Positions 1-5,869 of a stretch of DNA of 10,894 nucleotides are shown in pieces. Both the position numbers and the translations under genes were made by a program. The stretch's first letter is position 1. Each line of letters starts with the position of its first letter. A model generated the notes under the pieces. The model was not told the DNA's origin and did no database searches. It worked only from the letters and a program-made list of their open reading frames with translations. The DNA comes from PVC group bacterium (GTDB taxonomy: Bacteria > Verrucomicrobiota > Kiritimatiellia > SS1-B-03-39 > UBA6053), in contig PXAS01000114.1 in the NCBI GenBank assembly GCA_003565815.1, positions 1-10,894 on the forward strand, written 5' to 3'.

Positions 1-144
1 ATGAAAGCCGATCTCATCAAACGCTGTGTACGCGCCCTGGCGGAAGCCGGGGACGGGAATTTTGACGGCCTTTGCGAGCAGCTCATCCAGGATGAGCGGC
101 GCAAGGTACCGTCCAGGCAAAACCTTCTTCCCACTTCGATCTGA
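1..144 (+). CDS. Leader ORF, N-terminal fragment of an AAA-ATPase-like protein
   Basis: This 47-aa ORF starts at the first base of the window, so its promoter lies outside. Residues 1-35 are almost identical to the ORF at 1791 (MKADLIKRCVRA, then GDGNFDGLCEQLIQDERRK). From memory, this resembles the first 40 or so residues of AAA-family ATPases, which begin with MKADLIKR-type helices ending in EERRKGH. No Walker motifs follow: the reading frame diverges after ERRK and stops. It is therefore a 5' gene fragment, not a full ATPase. Its stop lies 6 nt before the DUF3800 start, which has no clear Shine-Dalgarno sequence, so the fragment may act as a leader for coupled translation. The family link is inferred; the repeat is seen directly. 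Confidence 0.55.
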   Translation: MKADLIKRCVRALAEAGDGNFDGLCEQLIQDERRKVPSRQNLLPTSI

Positions 145-150
145 AAAATC

Positions 151-837
151 ATGAAATATGTAGTCTACTGCGATGAGAGTCGTCATGATCCCGACCCAAA
201 GAACCCATACATGGCCATTGGTTCTTTATGGATGCCCCGTGCAGAAAGGGACCAGCTAAGCAAAGCTTTTCGCGCATGTTGTCTGGACAACGAGCTTGGT
301 TCGGAAATCAAGTGGAGCAAGGTCAGTCACCAGAAGCTTGCTGCCTATAAACGCCTCATCGATTTTTTCTTTGACCAGGTTCATTTAAACTATCGGGTTA
401 TCGTGATCGATCAAAGCCGCCTCGACTACGCAAAATTTCATGGCGCGGACCGGGAGCTTGGCTTTTACAAATTTTATTATGAGCTGTTGTGGCAGTGGAT
501 TGAAAACCAGAATGAATATTTAATCCTCCTTGATTTCATTCAAAATAAAGAGGCGCATCGTTTCAATGAATTAAAAAAAGTCCTGGAAAACAAACTGACG
601 GGACGGGCCTGGATTTCCGATCTCACAGTCATTGACTCGAACCGCACCCCTCTCGGTCAGCTTGTGGACCTGTTGACAGGTGCAACCGCTGCCGCATGGT
701 GCCGTAACCTCTCCCCGGATTCCCCCAAGGCCGAGCTGATTGACTATATATCCCAAAAAAGGGCCATTCCGATTTTATCGCCCTCTTCAAGTCCCAAAAT
801 TGAAAAATTCAATCTCTTTCATATTCGTCTTTCCTGA
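151..837 (+). CDS. DUF3800 domain protein
   Basis: This 228-aa protein has the marks of DUF3800. Near the N-terminus is a Y-C-D-E-S motif (residues 6-10), corresponding to the family's Y-[IVL]-D-E-[SA] signature. A second strand holds VIVIDQSRLD, a third ILLDF, and the C-terminal half has LGQLVDLLTGA with an acidic residue. This arrangement resembles an RNase H-like fold with spaced acidic residues, and the family is suspected to contain nucleases; the activity is inferred. Length is typical. Members are common in mobile and defence loci. Its TGA stop overlaps the ATG of the next gene (TGATG at 835-839), so the two are very probably translated together. It sits directly behind leader copy 1. 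No signal peptide or membrane segment is seen. Confidence 0.82.
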   Translation: MKYVVYCDESRHDPDPKNPYMAIGSLWMPRAERDQLSKAFRACCLDNELGSEIKWSKVSHQKLAAYKRLIDFFFDQVHLNYRVIVIDQSRLDYAKFHGADRELGFYKFYYELLWQWIENQNEYLILLDFIQNKEAHRFNELKKVLENKLTGRAWISDLTVIDSNRTPLGQLVDLLTGATAAAWCRNLSPDSPKAELIDYISQKRAIPILSPSSSPKIEKFNLFHIRLS

Positions 838-1340
838 TGGACTTCAACCTGGATCTTAACAATCTGAAACTGGACATTGCTGAAAAGTCCGACGAGGAAG
901 TTTGCGCTATCGGCAAACAGGTCTTTCTGGAAGAGTTTTTTTCTTCCGGCGAAACCCGTGGCTGCCTGGAACTGCTCACAGGAGAAAAGGTCTATTTCTT
1001 TGCGGATAGATTTGAGCACGCTTTTTTCACATCACAAAACAGATCCAGACGCCCATCCGCCAAAGACCAGGTCGCCAGAGAGCGGATTGAACGTCTGTTG
1101 TGGATCAAACCCTTGCTGCTGGGTCTGATACCAAATAGTTCTTGCTGGCAGGTGTTTGATCGCGAAAGAGGGCAGCCGAAGCGTTTGTACCTGATTGTGG
1201 ACGACCAATACGTGGTTTGGCTGGAAAGCCGCAAAGACGGAGATTGGAAGTTCTCAACGGCATATTGCGCCGGAAAACAGGACATACAGCGATACACAGC
1301 CGGGGGAGTCAAAATCTGGGACAAAAAAGAAGCTCCGTGA
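837..1340 (+). CDS. Conserved hypothetical protein, possible BECR-fold RNase, paired with DUF3800
   Basis: This is a 167-aa soluble protein whose start overlaps the DUF3800 stop. I do not recognise a named family with certainty. The order of motifs recalls phage-associated BECR-fold (barnase/EndoU/colicin/RelE-like) nuclease domains: FFADRFEHAFFT with a central His (about residues 54-65), a basic helix (RRPSAKDQVARERIERLLWIKP is the region, about 71-92), a strand RLYLIVDD, then YVVWLESR, and finally WKFSTAYCA, an aromatic-x-[ST]-A-Y ending like the last strand of these RNases. His, Arg/Lys and Ser/Thr would be the expected catalytic set. Position and overlap suggest one two-gene module with DUF3800. 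An alternative is a non-enzymatic accessory protein. The GCTCCGTG arm covering its stop codon is half of an inverted repeat. Confidence 0.6.
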   Translation: MDFNLDLNNLKLDIAEKSDEEVCAIGKQVFLEEFFSSGETRGCLELLTGEKVYFFADRFEHAFFTSQNRSRRPSAKDQVARERIERLLWIKPLLLGLIPNSSCWQVFDRERGQPKRLYLIVDDQYVVWLESRKDGDWKFSTAYCAGKQDIQRYTAGGVKIWDKKEAP

Positions 1341-1358
1341 TTAACCGGTACACGGAGC
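1332..1358 (+). repeat. Perfect 8-bp inverted repeat over the stop codon
   Basis: GCTCCGTG (1332-1339) and CACGGAGC (1351-1358) can form an 8-bp stem with an 11-nt loop. It spans the stop codon of the gene ending at 1340. No T-run follows, so an intrinsic terminator is unlikely. It may be a transcript-end stabiliser or chance. Confidence 0.45.
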
Positions 1359-1555
1359 AAGAAACCATGTCCTAAGCCATAAGGCTCGGAGTTATTCATA
1401 CCATAAGCGCAAGGGCCTTGCGTTGCAACCCTGAAAAACAAATTTTCGTCAAAACTGAAATCCACATCATCACGCCGCACCCCGCTGAAAAAGGAAGAAG
1501 GTACCGCGATATTTTGTGTTTTTAAGGGCCACCACGAGCACTCTTGACGGTGAAT
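1359..1555. other. Non-coding gap
   Basis: I see no credible gene. A small 6-bp hairpin (CGCAAG-GGC-CTTGCG) lies near 1406-1420. The long minus-strand frame across this gap is open only because it runs through GC-rich repeats, and its product shows no domain. Confidence 0.5.
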
Positions 1556-1682
1556 CCCCCCTTCGCCCCAGCCGATGCGGCGATCGGCGCTCCTGTCCCC
1601 CTTCACCCCGGCGAATACGGAGATCGGCGCTCCCGTCCACTCCGCCGCAATCGGTGCCCCGAACCACCCCGAAACCCGCCCG

Positions 1683-1730
1683 TTCCGATCATCGGAAACC
1701 GATTCCAGGGATTTTCCGACCGTCGGAAAA
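1683..1730 (+). promoter_or_regulatory. Paired TTCCGA dyads, likely operators (L2)
   Basis: Two perfect dyads: TTCCGATCATCGGAA (1683-1697) and TTTTCCGACCGTCGGAAAA (1712-1730). Their centres (1690 and 1721) are 31 bp apart, about three helical turns, and the second is centred 34 bp before the -35 box. The same 31-bp spacing is found in the other two copies. An upstream regulator site is inferred. Confidence 0.55.
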
Positions 1731-1754
1731 CACCCATCCCCCCTCTCTTTCCCA

Positions 1755-1783
1755 TTGGCTTTCCCGGCGCTTTGCGCTAGAAC
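1755..1783 (+). promoter_or_regulatory. Promoter of leader L2
   Basis: TTGGCT (1755-1760), a 17-bp spacer and TAGAAC (1778-1783) sit just before the ATG at 1791. The short distance between the -10 box and the start codon implies a nearly leaderless transcript. The arrangement is conserved in copy L3 with TAGAAT. Confidence 0.6.
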
Positions 1784-1790
1784 CGTTCCC

Positions 1791-1964
1791 ATGAAAGCCG
1801 ACCTGATCAAACGCTGTGTACGCGCCCGGACGCAAGCCGGGGACGGGAATTTTGACGGCCTTTGCGAGCAGCTCATCCAGGATGAGCGGCGCAAAGGTCA
1901 TGCGGTTGTGGCCAATCGACAGAGACAGGCAATGCTCAAATTGTTTTCCAGGAGCCTATTATGA
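1791..1964 (+). CDS. Leader ORF, ATPase N-terminal fragment fused upstream of hicA
   Basis: This 57-aa ORF is a second copy of the MKADLIKRCVRA leader, longer than the one at 1. It continues DERRKGHAVVANR, which fits the ATPase N-terminal helix family, then ends in an unrelated tail (QAMLKLFSRSLL). The ATG at 1791 is chosen because it follows the promoter and matches the other copies; the frame is open further upstream only through the GC-rich repeat. Its stop overlaps the hicA start as ATGA (1961-1964), so hicA translation is likely coupled to it. No catalytic motif is present. It could be a translational leader, or a leftover from recombination that replaced an ATPase gene by hicAB. Confidence 0.6.
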   Translation: MKADLIKRCVRARTQAGDGNFDGLCEQLIQDERRKGHAVVANRQRQAMLKLFSRSLL

Positions 1965-2215
1965 GTAAATGGGACAAAATTCTGCACAAGATTTTGATGG
2001 GTCAGAGTGGCGCAAACCTTGATTTTGATGATCTACGCGGCATACTGCTAAGACTCGGCTTTGATGAACGAATACGTGGGAGTCACCATGTCTACCGAAA
2101 AAATGGCATCGAAGATCATCCCAATCTGCAGTCCAGCGGATCGAAAGCGAAGCCCTATCAGGTTCGACAGATTCGTGAAATCATTTTAAAACACAAGCTC
2201 GGAGGCGACTTATGA
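1961..2215 (+). CDS. hicA: HicA-family mRNA interferase toxin
   Basis: This 84-aa protein has the HicA plan: a first helix leading to DFDDLRGILLRLGFDERIRGSHHVYRK (residues about 21-47), where GSHH carries the His used for RNA cleavage, then a C-terminal KPYQVRQIREIILKH helix. In the family this double-stranded-RNA-binding-like fold cleaves mRNA and blocks growth until HicB binds it. A Shine-Dalgarno AGGAG (1949-1953) lies 6 to 7 nt before the ATG, and the start overlaps the leader ORF stop. The stop overlaps the hicB start (ATGA), so toxin and antitoxin are made together. It is slightly longer than the minimal HicA (about 60 aa) because of its N-terminal extension. Confidence 0.93.
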   Translation: MSKWDKILHKILMGQSGANLDFDDLRGILLRLGFDERIRGSHHVYRKNGIEDHPNLQSSGSKAKPYQVRQIREIILKHKLGGDL

Positions 2216-2427
2216 ACAGCAAATACGAAATCATTCTTTTTTGGAGTGACGAAGACAACGCCTACATCGCGGATGTCCCGGAACTGCCCGGTTGTATGGC
2301 GCATGGTGACACGCAGGACGAAGCCTTGTCCAATGCCCAATCCGCCATCGATCTCTGGATTGACACGGCGAAGGAATTCGGAGATCCGATTCCCCAACCC
2401 AAAGGCCGCCGATTGGCGTTTGCCTGA
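2212..2427 (+). CDS. hicB: HicB-family antitoxin
   Basis: This 71-aa protein is a short HicB (UPF0150-like) antitoxin. It begins with a strand YEIILFWSDEDNAYIADVPELPGC, the family hallmark in which a partly degraded RNase H-like fold faces HicA, and continues GDTQDEALSNAQSAIDLWIDTA and PIPQPKGRRLAFA. No ribbon-helix-helix or other DNA-binding domain follows, so autoregulation, if any, must use something else; the leader dyads upstream are one possibility. A strong GGAGG (2201-2205) lies 6 nt before the start. The start overlaps the hicA stop. The toxin-first order is normal for hicAB. Confidence 0.93.
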   Translation: MNSKYEIILFWSDEDNAYIADVPELPGCMAHGDTQDEALSNAQSAIDLWIDTAKEFGDPIPQPKGRRLAFA

Positions 2428-2494
2428 TTCTGAAAATTGACCTGAACACGCCTGACATCGATGCGGAAGCAATCAGTCACCTGGATTCCCTATC

Positions 2495-3445
2495 ATGATG
2501 ACCACACGCAGCCAACGGGAATTTTTGAAAGTCCAGCACCTGGAGTTGGAGCGCCTGTTGCAGGATGTGGCGCAACATCCCGCCATGTCGCTCAATCTCC
2601 AACAGCGCAAAACCGAGATCGAAGAACAACTCGCCCAGCTTCCGGTCGGGAACAAGGAACCCCGAACCGTGCTGTTTTTCTCCGGAGATCCCGTCCGGGG
2701 TTCCCTGGGAATTGACGCCAGTTTCGCCGGCAGGGTTTTGGAACCGTTTCAGAACATGGTGATGAACCAGCACGCCTGCCGCTGGCATGGCACCCTGGGC
2801 TCCCGTGGCCGCCGCGCCGGAGAAAGCGAGTCCAGTCTTCTCCTCACCGGGTTGCCGCGGGGATCTTTCGGCCTGGAACTGACCAAAGCCGAGAACAACG
2901 ACCTCTTCGAAGAAGACCAGTTGTCCGAAACGTTGGCGCATGTCACCCGCCTGATCGAATCCGCCGCCAAGAGCGACGAAGACTTCGCCATCGAACTCGA
3001 CGAAACGTCTCCCCGCGTCGTTCAGAATCTGCGCGATTTCCTGAAAGTCGTGTCCGAGGGCAATGCCGGCCTCCGCCTGGAAACAGGTGATTTCAGATGC
3101 TCCCTGAACCCCCTCCAGGCCAGTGAGGCCTTTACCCGCGTCTCAGACACAAAGACCACCGACGCTACGATCGACATGCATGGAACCTTCCGGGGGCTCT
3201 TGCTGGAGGACTGGCGCTTTAACTTTGTGAATGAGGATGGTCACAAAATCAGCGGCAAACTGGATGATGAGCTGTCCGGTGATCAAGCCAAGGAACTGCA
3301 ACAAACCTATTTTGACCTGCCCTGTATCGCTAATCTTGTGAAATCAACCGTGCTGTTCAAAAACGGTAAAGAGCGCACCACTTTTACGCTGAAAGGTCTT
3401 TCGGATTTGCCCAAAGACGCGGAACGTCCACCCCCGGAAGACTGA
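2495..3445 (+). CDS. Conserved hypothetical protein upstream of a RES-domain gene
   Basis: This 316-aa soluble protein belongs to no family I can name. Residues about 1-50 are helical and coiled-coil-like (EFLKVQHLELERLLQ, then KTEIEEQLAQ). The middle has a distinct conserved-looking block: VLFFSGDPVRGSLGIDASFA (about 59-78), then VLEPFQNMV, GSRGRRAGE, and LLLTGLPRGSFGLEL (about 116-130). From memory, related proteins of unknown function carry the same order G-S-x-G-I-D-x-S-F-A then G-S-F-G-F-x-L. The C-terminal third is beta-rich and charged. Two ATGs are adjacent at 2495 and 2498. Only 10 nt separate it from the RES gene, so the two form an operon and it may be the partner or antitoxin. That role is inferred from position alone. 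Confidence 0.75.
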   Translation: MMTTRSQREFLKVQHLELERLLQDVAQHPAMSLNLQQRKTEIEEQLAQLPVGNKEPRTVLFFSGDPVRGSLGIDASFAGRVLEPFQNMVMNQHACRWHGTLGSRGRRAGESESSLLLTGLPRGSFGLELTKAENNDLFEEDQLSETLAHVTRLIESAAKSDEDFAIELDETSPRVVQNLRDFLKVVSEGNAGLRLETGDFRCSLNPLQASEAFTRVSDTKTTDATIDMHGTFRGLLLEDWRFNFVNEDGHKISGKLDDELSGDQAKELQQTYFDLPCIANLVKSTVLFKNGKERTTFTLKGLSDLPKDAERPPPED

Positions 3446-3455
3446 GATAGTAAAA

Positions 3456-4307
3456 ATGGGATTTTCGTCATGGAACGCCTATCGTCGATTCGCCCACGAG
3501 GTGCGGTCGCGGAACCGTTACATCCTCTCGGATGAATCCAAAGCCTTTCTGGAGGAAGTCGGGCGAGGTGCCAAAGAGCATGAGCATCTCTTGACAGAGG
3601 GTTCGGTACTCTTGCGGGCGCAACTGGGGCAAACAGATCAGGAATATGATCACGAGGTTTATGGAAAAGTGAAAGAACATTTCGCGCACCCTGAATCAAG
3701 GATGTTCCCTGAAAAAGTCCGCGCTTCCGAGGGCAGAGTGAACCCCAAAGGCATCCCTTGTTTCTATGCGGCAACCGACAAAACCACCGCCGTATCCGAG
3801 GTGCGCCCATTGGTGGGGGCAAAAGTTTCCGTCGGTTGTTTTCGTACCTTGAGAGATCTCAACATCGTGGATTGCTGCAACGTGCCTGACCATTTACCTT
3901 TTTACATCAACATCAGCGAAACAGGGCAATTCAAGGAACCCGATCAGCCCAAAATTGACGAAATGGTCTGGGGATGGATAAATCATGCGTTTTCCAAACC
4001 AACCGACAACGATCACGGGGTCGCCGATTATGCACCCACGCAAATGATTGCAGAAATCTGGAAACAGGCGGGATACGACGGGATCGGGTACAAAAGCAAA
4101 CTCGGGCCGGGTCTGAATATCGCCCTTTTCGATCTTGATGCGGTGGAAATCAAATTTTGTGAAATCCACGAAGTCAAATCCGTTGCAATCACCCATGATG
4201 AGTGCGGAAATGGTTGGTCCAAAAAGGGCGATGCCGGACTGAATGAAATGACCTATTTTTACATTGCAAATTTGGGGCCTGCGAAAAATCCGCCTGAAAC
4301 CGATTAG
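3456..4307 (+). CDS. RES-domain protein, putative NAD+-degrading toxin
   Basis: This 283-aa protein has the three RES landmarks in order: an Arg in VLLRAQLG (about residue 50), a Glu in GIPCFYAATDKTTAVSEVRP (about 94-113), and a Ser in YDGIGYKSKLG followed by GLNIALFD (about 208-228). RES enzymes of the MbcT type break down NAD+, and many are toxins neutralised by Xre/DUF2384 antitoxins. No such antitoxin is visible here: the only close neighbour is the 316-aa protein ending 10 nt upstream. An N-terminal extension (about 45 aa) and a C-terminal tail of about 50 aa make it longer than minimal RES toxins of 150 to 230 aa, matching a longer RES subgroup. No good Shine-Dalgarno is seen, so coupling to the upstream gene is likely. 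NADase activity is inferred from family. Confidence 0.85.
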   Translation: MGFSSWNAYRRFAHEVRSRNRYILSDESKAFLEEVGRGAKEHEHLLTEGSVLLRAQLGQTDQEYDHEVYGKVKEHFAHPESRMFPEKVRASEGRVNPKGIPCFYAATDKTTAVSEVRPLVGAKVSVGCFRTLRDLNIVDCCNVPDHLPFYINISETGQFKEPDQPKIDEMVWGWINHAFSKPTDNDHGVADYAPTQMIAEIWKQAGYDGIGYKSKLGPGLNIALFDLDAVEIKFCEIHEVKSVAITHDECGNGWSKKGDAGLNEMTYFYIANLGPAKNPPETD

Positions 4308-4514
4308 TTCAATCCCATTGCATCATGTTTATCGGCACATGGCTCAGGCAATGTAAAATGCGGTGGGTAATGAGCCCGGGGTAATGGTAATGGGCCTTTG
4401 AATTTTAACATTCTAAGCCGAATTCTTGAATTTTCATGCGAATCAATCCTTTGGTGATCTGCGCGGACCTTCAGCCCACGATACCATTATTCGACAAGCA
4501 AGCCGGCCCCCGCA

Positions 4515-4550
4515 GACGGACATCGTCCGCCCTCAGCCGATGCGGCGATC
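4515..4550 (+). repeat. 36-bp dispersed repeat with an internal palindrome
   Basis: A 36-bp stretch starting GACGGACATCGTCCGCC is identical at 5774-5809. It contains the dyad GGAC-atc-GTCC and ends GCCGATGCGGCGATC, which also occurs inside the leader repeats L2 and L4. It marks the duplicated block upstream of leaders L3 and L4. Confidence 0.8.
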
Positions 4551-4628
4551 CTCCTTCGCGCTGCGCGGCTACGGCGGACACCGTCGGCGCTCCTTTTCCC
4601 CTTCGCCCCGCTGCTGCGTACCGTCCCT

Positions 4629-4665
4629 TCAACGTTCGAAGTTGGGCGTTCGATGTTCAACGTTC
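4629..4665 (+). repeat. GTTCGA/CAACGTTCG simple repeat
   Basis: A short degenerate tandem of CAACGTTCGAAGTT-like units. A related run (GTTCAACGTTCGAAGTTTGACGTTC-like) occurs at 5823-5846, at the same position relative to leader L4. Such runs are common between genes in Verrucomicrobia-like genomes (from memory). Confidence 0.6.
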
Positions 4666-4770
4666 GTTTTCTTTTCTTTCCGTTCCCCCTCCGCCCCGGC
4701 GAATACGGAGATTCGCGTTCCCGTCCACTCCGCCGCAATCGACACCCCGAACTGCACCGAAACCCGCCCG

Positions 4771-4816
4771 TTCCGACCGTCGGAAAACGATTTCATTGCT
4801 TTTCCGACCGTCGGAA
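4771..4816 (+). promoter_or_regulatory. Paired TTCCGA dyads (L3)
   Basis: Two identical perfect dyads TTCCGACCGTCGGAA at 4771-4785 and 4802-4816, centres 4778 and 4809, again 31 bp apart and 33 bp before the -35 box. Probable regulator sites, by conservation of sequence and spacing. Confidence 0.55.
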
Positions 4817-4841
4817 AACGGTCTTTCACCCCTCTTTCCCA

Positions 4842-4870
4842 TTGGCTTTCCGGGCGCTTTGCGCTAGAAT
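4842..4870 (+). promoter_or_regulatory. Promoter of leader L3
   Basis: TTGGCT (4842-4847), 17-bp spacer, TAGAAT (4865-4870). The ATG follows at 4878. It is the best match of the three leader promoters to a sigma-70 consensus. Confidence 0.65.
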
Positions 4871-4877
4871 CGTTTCT

Positions 4878-4916
4878 ATGAAAGCCGACCTGATCAACCT
4901 CCATCCTCTTACATGA
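4878..4916 (+). CDS. Twelve-residue leader ORF
   Basis: This short ORF encodes MKADLINLHPLT. The first six codons equal the start of the longer leader ORFs at 1 and 1791; the sequence then switches. It ends 10 nt before the next ATG at 4927. A near-identical copy is at 6578-6616. It is probably a remnant of the leader rather than a functional protein. Confidence 0.4.
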   Translation: MKADLINLHPLT

Positions 4917-4926
4917 TCCCCAATCC

Positions 4927-5052
4927 ATGAACATCGTAGATGTAATTTCCCTAATCAATCAGATGCAATCCGACGGCGTGATTGAACGCTACGCCATCGG
5001 TGGTGCAGTGGGGGCGACCTTTCACCTTGAGTTTTTGTCTGACACACCATGA
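4927..5052 (+). pseudogene. Internally deleted nucleotidyltransferase gene (AbiEii-like)
   Basis: The 41-aa product begins MNIVDVISLINQM and continues GVIERYAIGGAVGATFHLE, the usual opening of small nucleotidyltransferase-fold toxin-like proteins related to AbiEii and similar families, in which YAIGGA is followed about 15 residues later by an acidic D-x-D motif. Here the D-x-D and everything after it are missing: after HLE the frame reads FLSDTP and stops. The stop overlaps the next ATG (ATGA at 5049-5052). The preserved overlap suggests an in-frame internal deletion that left both ends of the gene. Catalysis is not possible without the lost motif. The family call is from memory of the N-terminal pattern. 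Confidence 0.6.
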
Positions 5053-5246
5053 GCTACGATTTCTCACAGATCCTGGCCAGCAAGCAGAAATTCCGGGATG
5101 ACCTCGCTGCACGGAACATTGTCGAAAAGCTGCAAATCCTCGATGCTCTGCACGAACGAGCCCTACGACTCCGCGGCTACGCATCACACAGCGTACATAC
5201 GCAGACTGTACGTGAAGACTCCCCACGCTATCCAAGTCGTGGCTGA
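5049..5246 (+). CDS. Small partner protein of the nucleotidyltransferase module
   Basis: This 65-aa protein opens SYDFSQILASKQKFRDDLAARNIVEKLQILDALHERALRLRG. The pattern I-L-A-x-K-x-x-x-R-x-x-L-A, then E-K-L-x-x-L-x-x-L-x-x-R, is that of a small helical protein often encoded just after such nucleotidyltransferase genes and presumed to be its partner. After residue 43 the sequence (ASHSVHTQT) looks less conserved. It overlaps the deleted enzyme gene by ATGA. With the enzyme lost, it may be an orphan antitoxin-like protein. No DNA-binding motif is seen. Confidence 0.6.
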   Translation: MSYDFSQILASKQKFRDDLAARNIVEKLQILDALHERALRLRGYASHSVHTQTVREDSPRYPSRG

Positions 5247-5273
5247 ATTGATGCCTTTTCCAGAATAAACCGC

Positions 5274-5325
5274 GTGTGCGCCCCTTCGCACACAATTATC
5301 TTTGTGTGCGGCTGACCGCACACAA
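5274..5325. repeat. Two tandem GTGTGCG hairpins between convergent genes
   Basis: GTGTGCG (5274-5280) pairs with CGCACAC (5287-5293), and TTGTGTGCGG (5302-5311) pairs with CCGCACACAA (5316-5325), a perfect 10-bp stem with a 4-nt loop. They lie between the plus-strand partner gene and the minus-strand pair, so they may act as a two-way transcription end. The second hairpin also encodes the last residues of the minus-strand gene ending at 5296. Confidence 0.65.
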
Positions 5326-5466
5326 TCTGCTTTGAACTAATTCAGTGCCTTTTGATTTCTTTTCCCGTTCTCTCAGTTGGGCAACCAAGGTTTTGGCATC
5401 GTATCCAGCACGTTTTGCAATGGCGTCACGCGCGGCCCAAATGCGTTCCAATGTCGGATCGTTCAC
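5296..5466 (-). CDS. Small protein, second gene of a probable toxin-antitoxin-like pair
   Basis: This 56-aa protein starts at a GTG (5466) that overlaps the stop of the upstream gene as GTGA. Its core is NDPTLERIWAARDAIAKRAG followed by YDAKTLVAQLREREKKS. The pattern [MV]-N-D-P-x-[LV]-E-x-[IV]-x-x-x-R-D-x-x-A-x-x-x-x-Y-D is that of short proteins (about 50 to 60 aa) that are widespread beside putative toxins; I know no proven function. The last dozen residues are encoded by the GTGTGCG hairpin repeat and are probably a recent replacement of the original end. The internal start at the GTG is preferred to an upstream one because of the overlap and the family pattern. Confidence 0.6.
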   Translation of the reverse strand: MNDPTLERIWAARDAIAKRAGYDAKTLVAQLREREKKSKGTELVQSRLCAVSRTQR

Positions 5467-5696
5467 GCCGCCCCCCGTTGTTCCGCGACCCATTGGCCGA
5501 TGTCGGGTACGTCCGCCCAAGCACGGGTGCCGATGTCCACGGCACGATTGAAGGCCTCTTCATCAAAGACGGTTTTGGCGGGAGTGATGTCCACTCCCTC
5601 CCTCTTGCCCTCCAAGGCGAACGCCACATGATGTCCAGATTCAGTCATGCCCCACTCTATCCCGAATCCCTCCGGAAAATCAAGTCCTGTCTTCAT
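5463..5696 (-). CDS. Hypothetical protein, first gene of the overlapping pair
   Basis: This 77-aa protein starts at ATG 5696 and is unrecognised. It contains GHHVAFALEGKREGVDITPA and AVDIGTRAWADVPDIGQWVAEQRG. The run of Trp, Asp and Val near the end recalls C-termini of short antitoxins, but I cannot place it. It overlaps the next gene by GTGA, so translation is coupled. The frame stays open upstream to 5912, but that part is repeat sequence, so the ATG at 5696 (or the internal ATG 16 codons later) is more likely. The pair is oriented against the leader copies and may be an independent insertion. Confidence 0.5.
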   Translation of the reverse strand: MKTGLDFPEGFGIEWGMTESGHHVAFALEGKREGVDITPAKTVFDEEAFNRAVDIGTRAWADVPDIGQWVAEQRGAA

Positions 5697-5869
5697 TCGC
5701 TCTTCGTAGACCACTCTTTCACAGGAGCGCCAATCGCCGTATTGGCGGGGCGAAGGGGGACTTCCTACCCGAGGACGGACATCGTCCGCCCTCAGCCGAT
5801 GCGGCGATCGGCGCTCCTGTCCGTTCAACGTTCGAAGTTTGACGTTCTCTTTCTTCCTTTCTTTTCGTT
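5697..5869. other. Non-coding repeat-rich spacer
   Basis: No gene. It contains the 36-bp repeat at 5774-5809 and a CAACGTTCGAAGTT run at 5823-5846, both shared with the block before leader L3. Together with L4 it shows that a block of at least 300 bp was duplicated. Confidence 0.6.
5774..5809 (+). repeat. Second copy of the 36-bp dispersed repeat
   Basis: Identical to 4515-4550; see that entry for the internal dyad. It lies about 95 bp before leader L4; in L3 the gap to the leader is about 135 bp, so the intervening segment differs. Confidence 0.8.

Larger units (their letters stand above)
1556..1790 (+). repeat. Leader repeat copy L2
   Basis: This is a GC-rich dispersed repeat that recurs at 4685-4877 and 5870-6047. 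Shared blocks in order are GCCGATGCGGCGATCGGCGC, CCCGTCCACTCCGCC, CGAAACCCGCC, two TTCCGA dyads, CCATTGGCTTTCC and CGCTTTGCGCTAG, then ATGAAAGCCGACCTG. In L2 the first block is partly doubled (1556-1596 and 1597-1660). It ends directly at the start codon of the leader ORF at 1791. Confidence 0.85.
4308..4684. other. Non-coding region with dispersed repeats
   Basis: There is no credible gene. From 4515 the region is built of short dispersed repeats (see the entries at 4515 and 4629). The open frames crossing it are low-complexity, proline- and arginine-rich translations of those repeats. Confidence 0.6.
4685..4877 (+). repeat. Leader repeat copy L3
   Basis: This is a third-position copy of the leader block, with the same order of motifs as L2 and L4, ending at the ATG at 4878. 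Here both dyads read TTCCGACCGTCGGAA. The CTAG at 4864-4867 in its -10 region is the intact version of the site into which the 512-bp element jumped in copy L4. Confidence 0.85.

Noticed and set aside
992..1894. 300-codon minus-strand open frame
   Set aside because: It runs antisense through the nuclease-like gene and the leader repeat. Its product is low-complexity and has no domain; openness comes from GC-rich repeats.
2424..2498. Short frame ending LKIDLNTPDIDAEAISHLDS before the 316-aa gene, overlapping its start by ATGA
   Set aside because: No start codon follows the hicB stop in this frame. It may be the tail of a lost gene, but 22 residues are too few to support a call.
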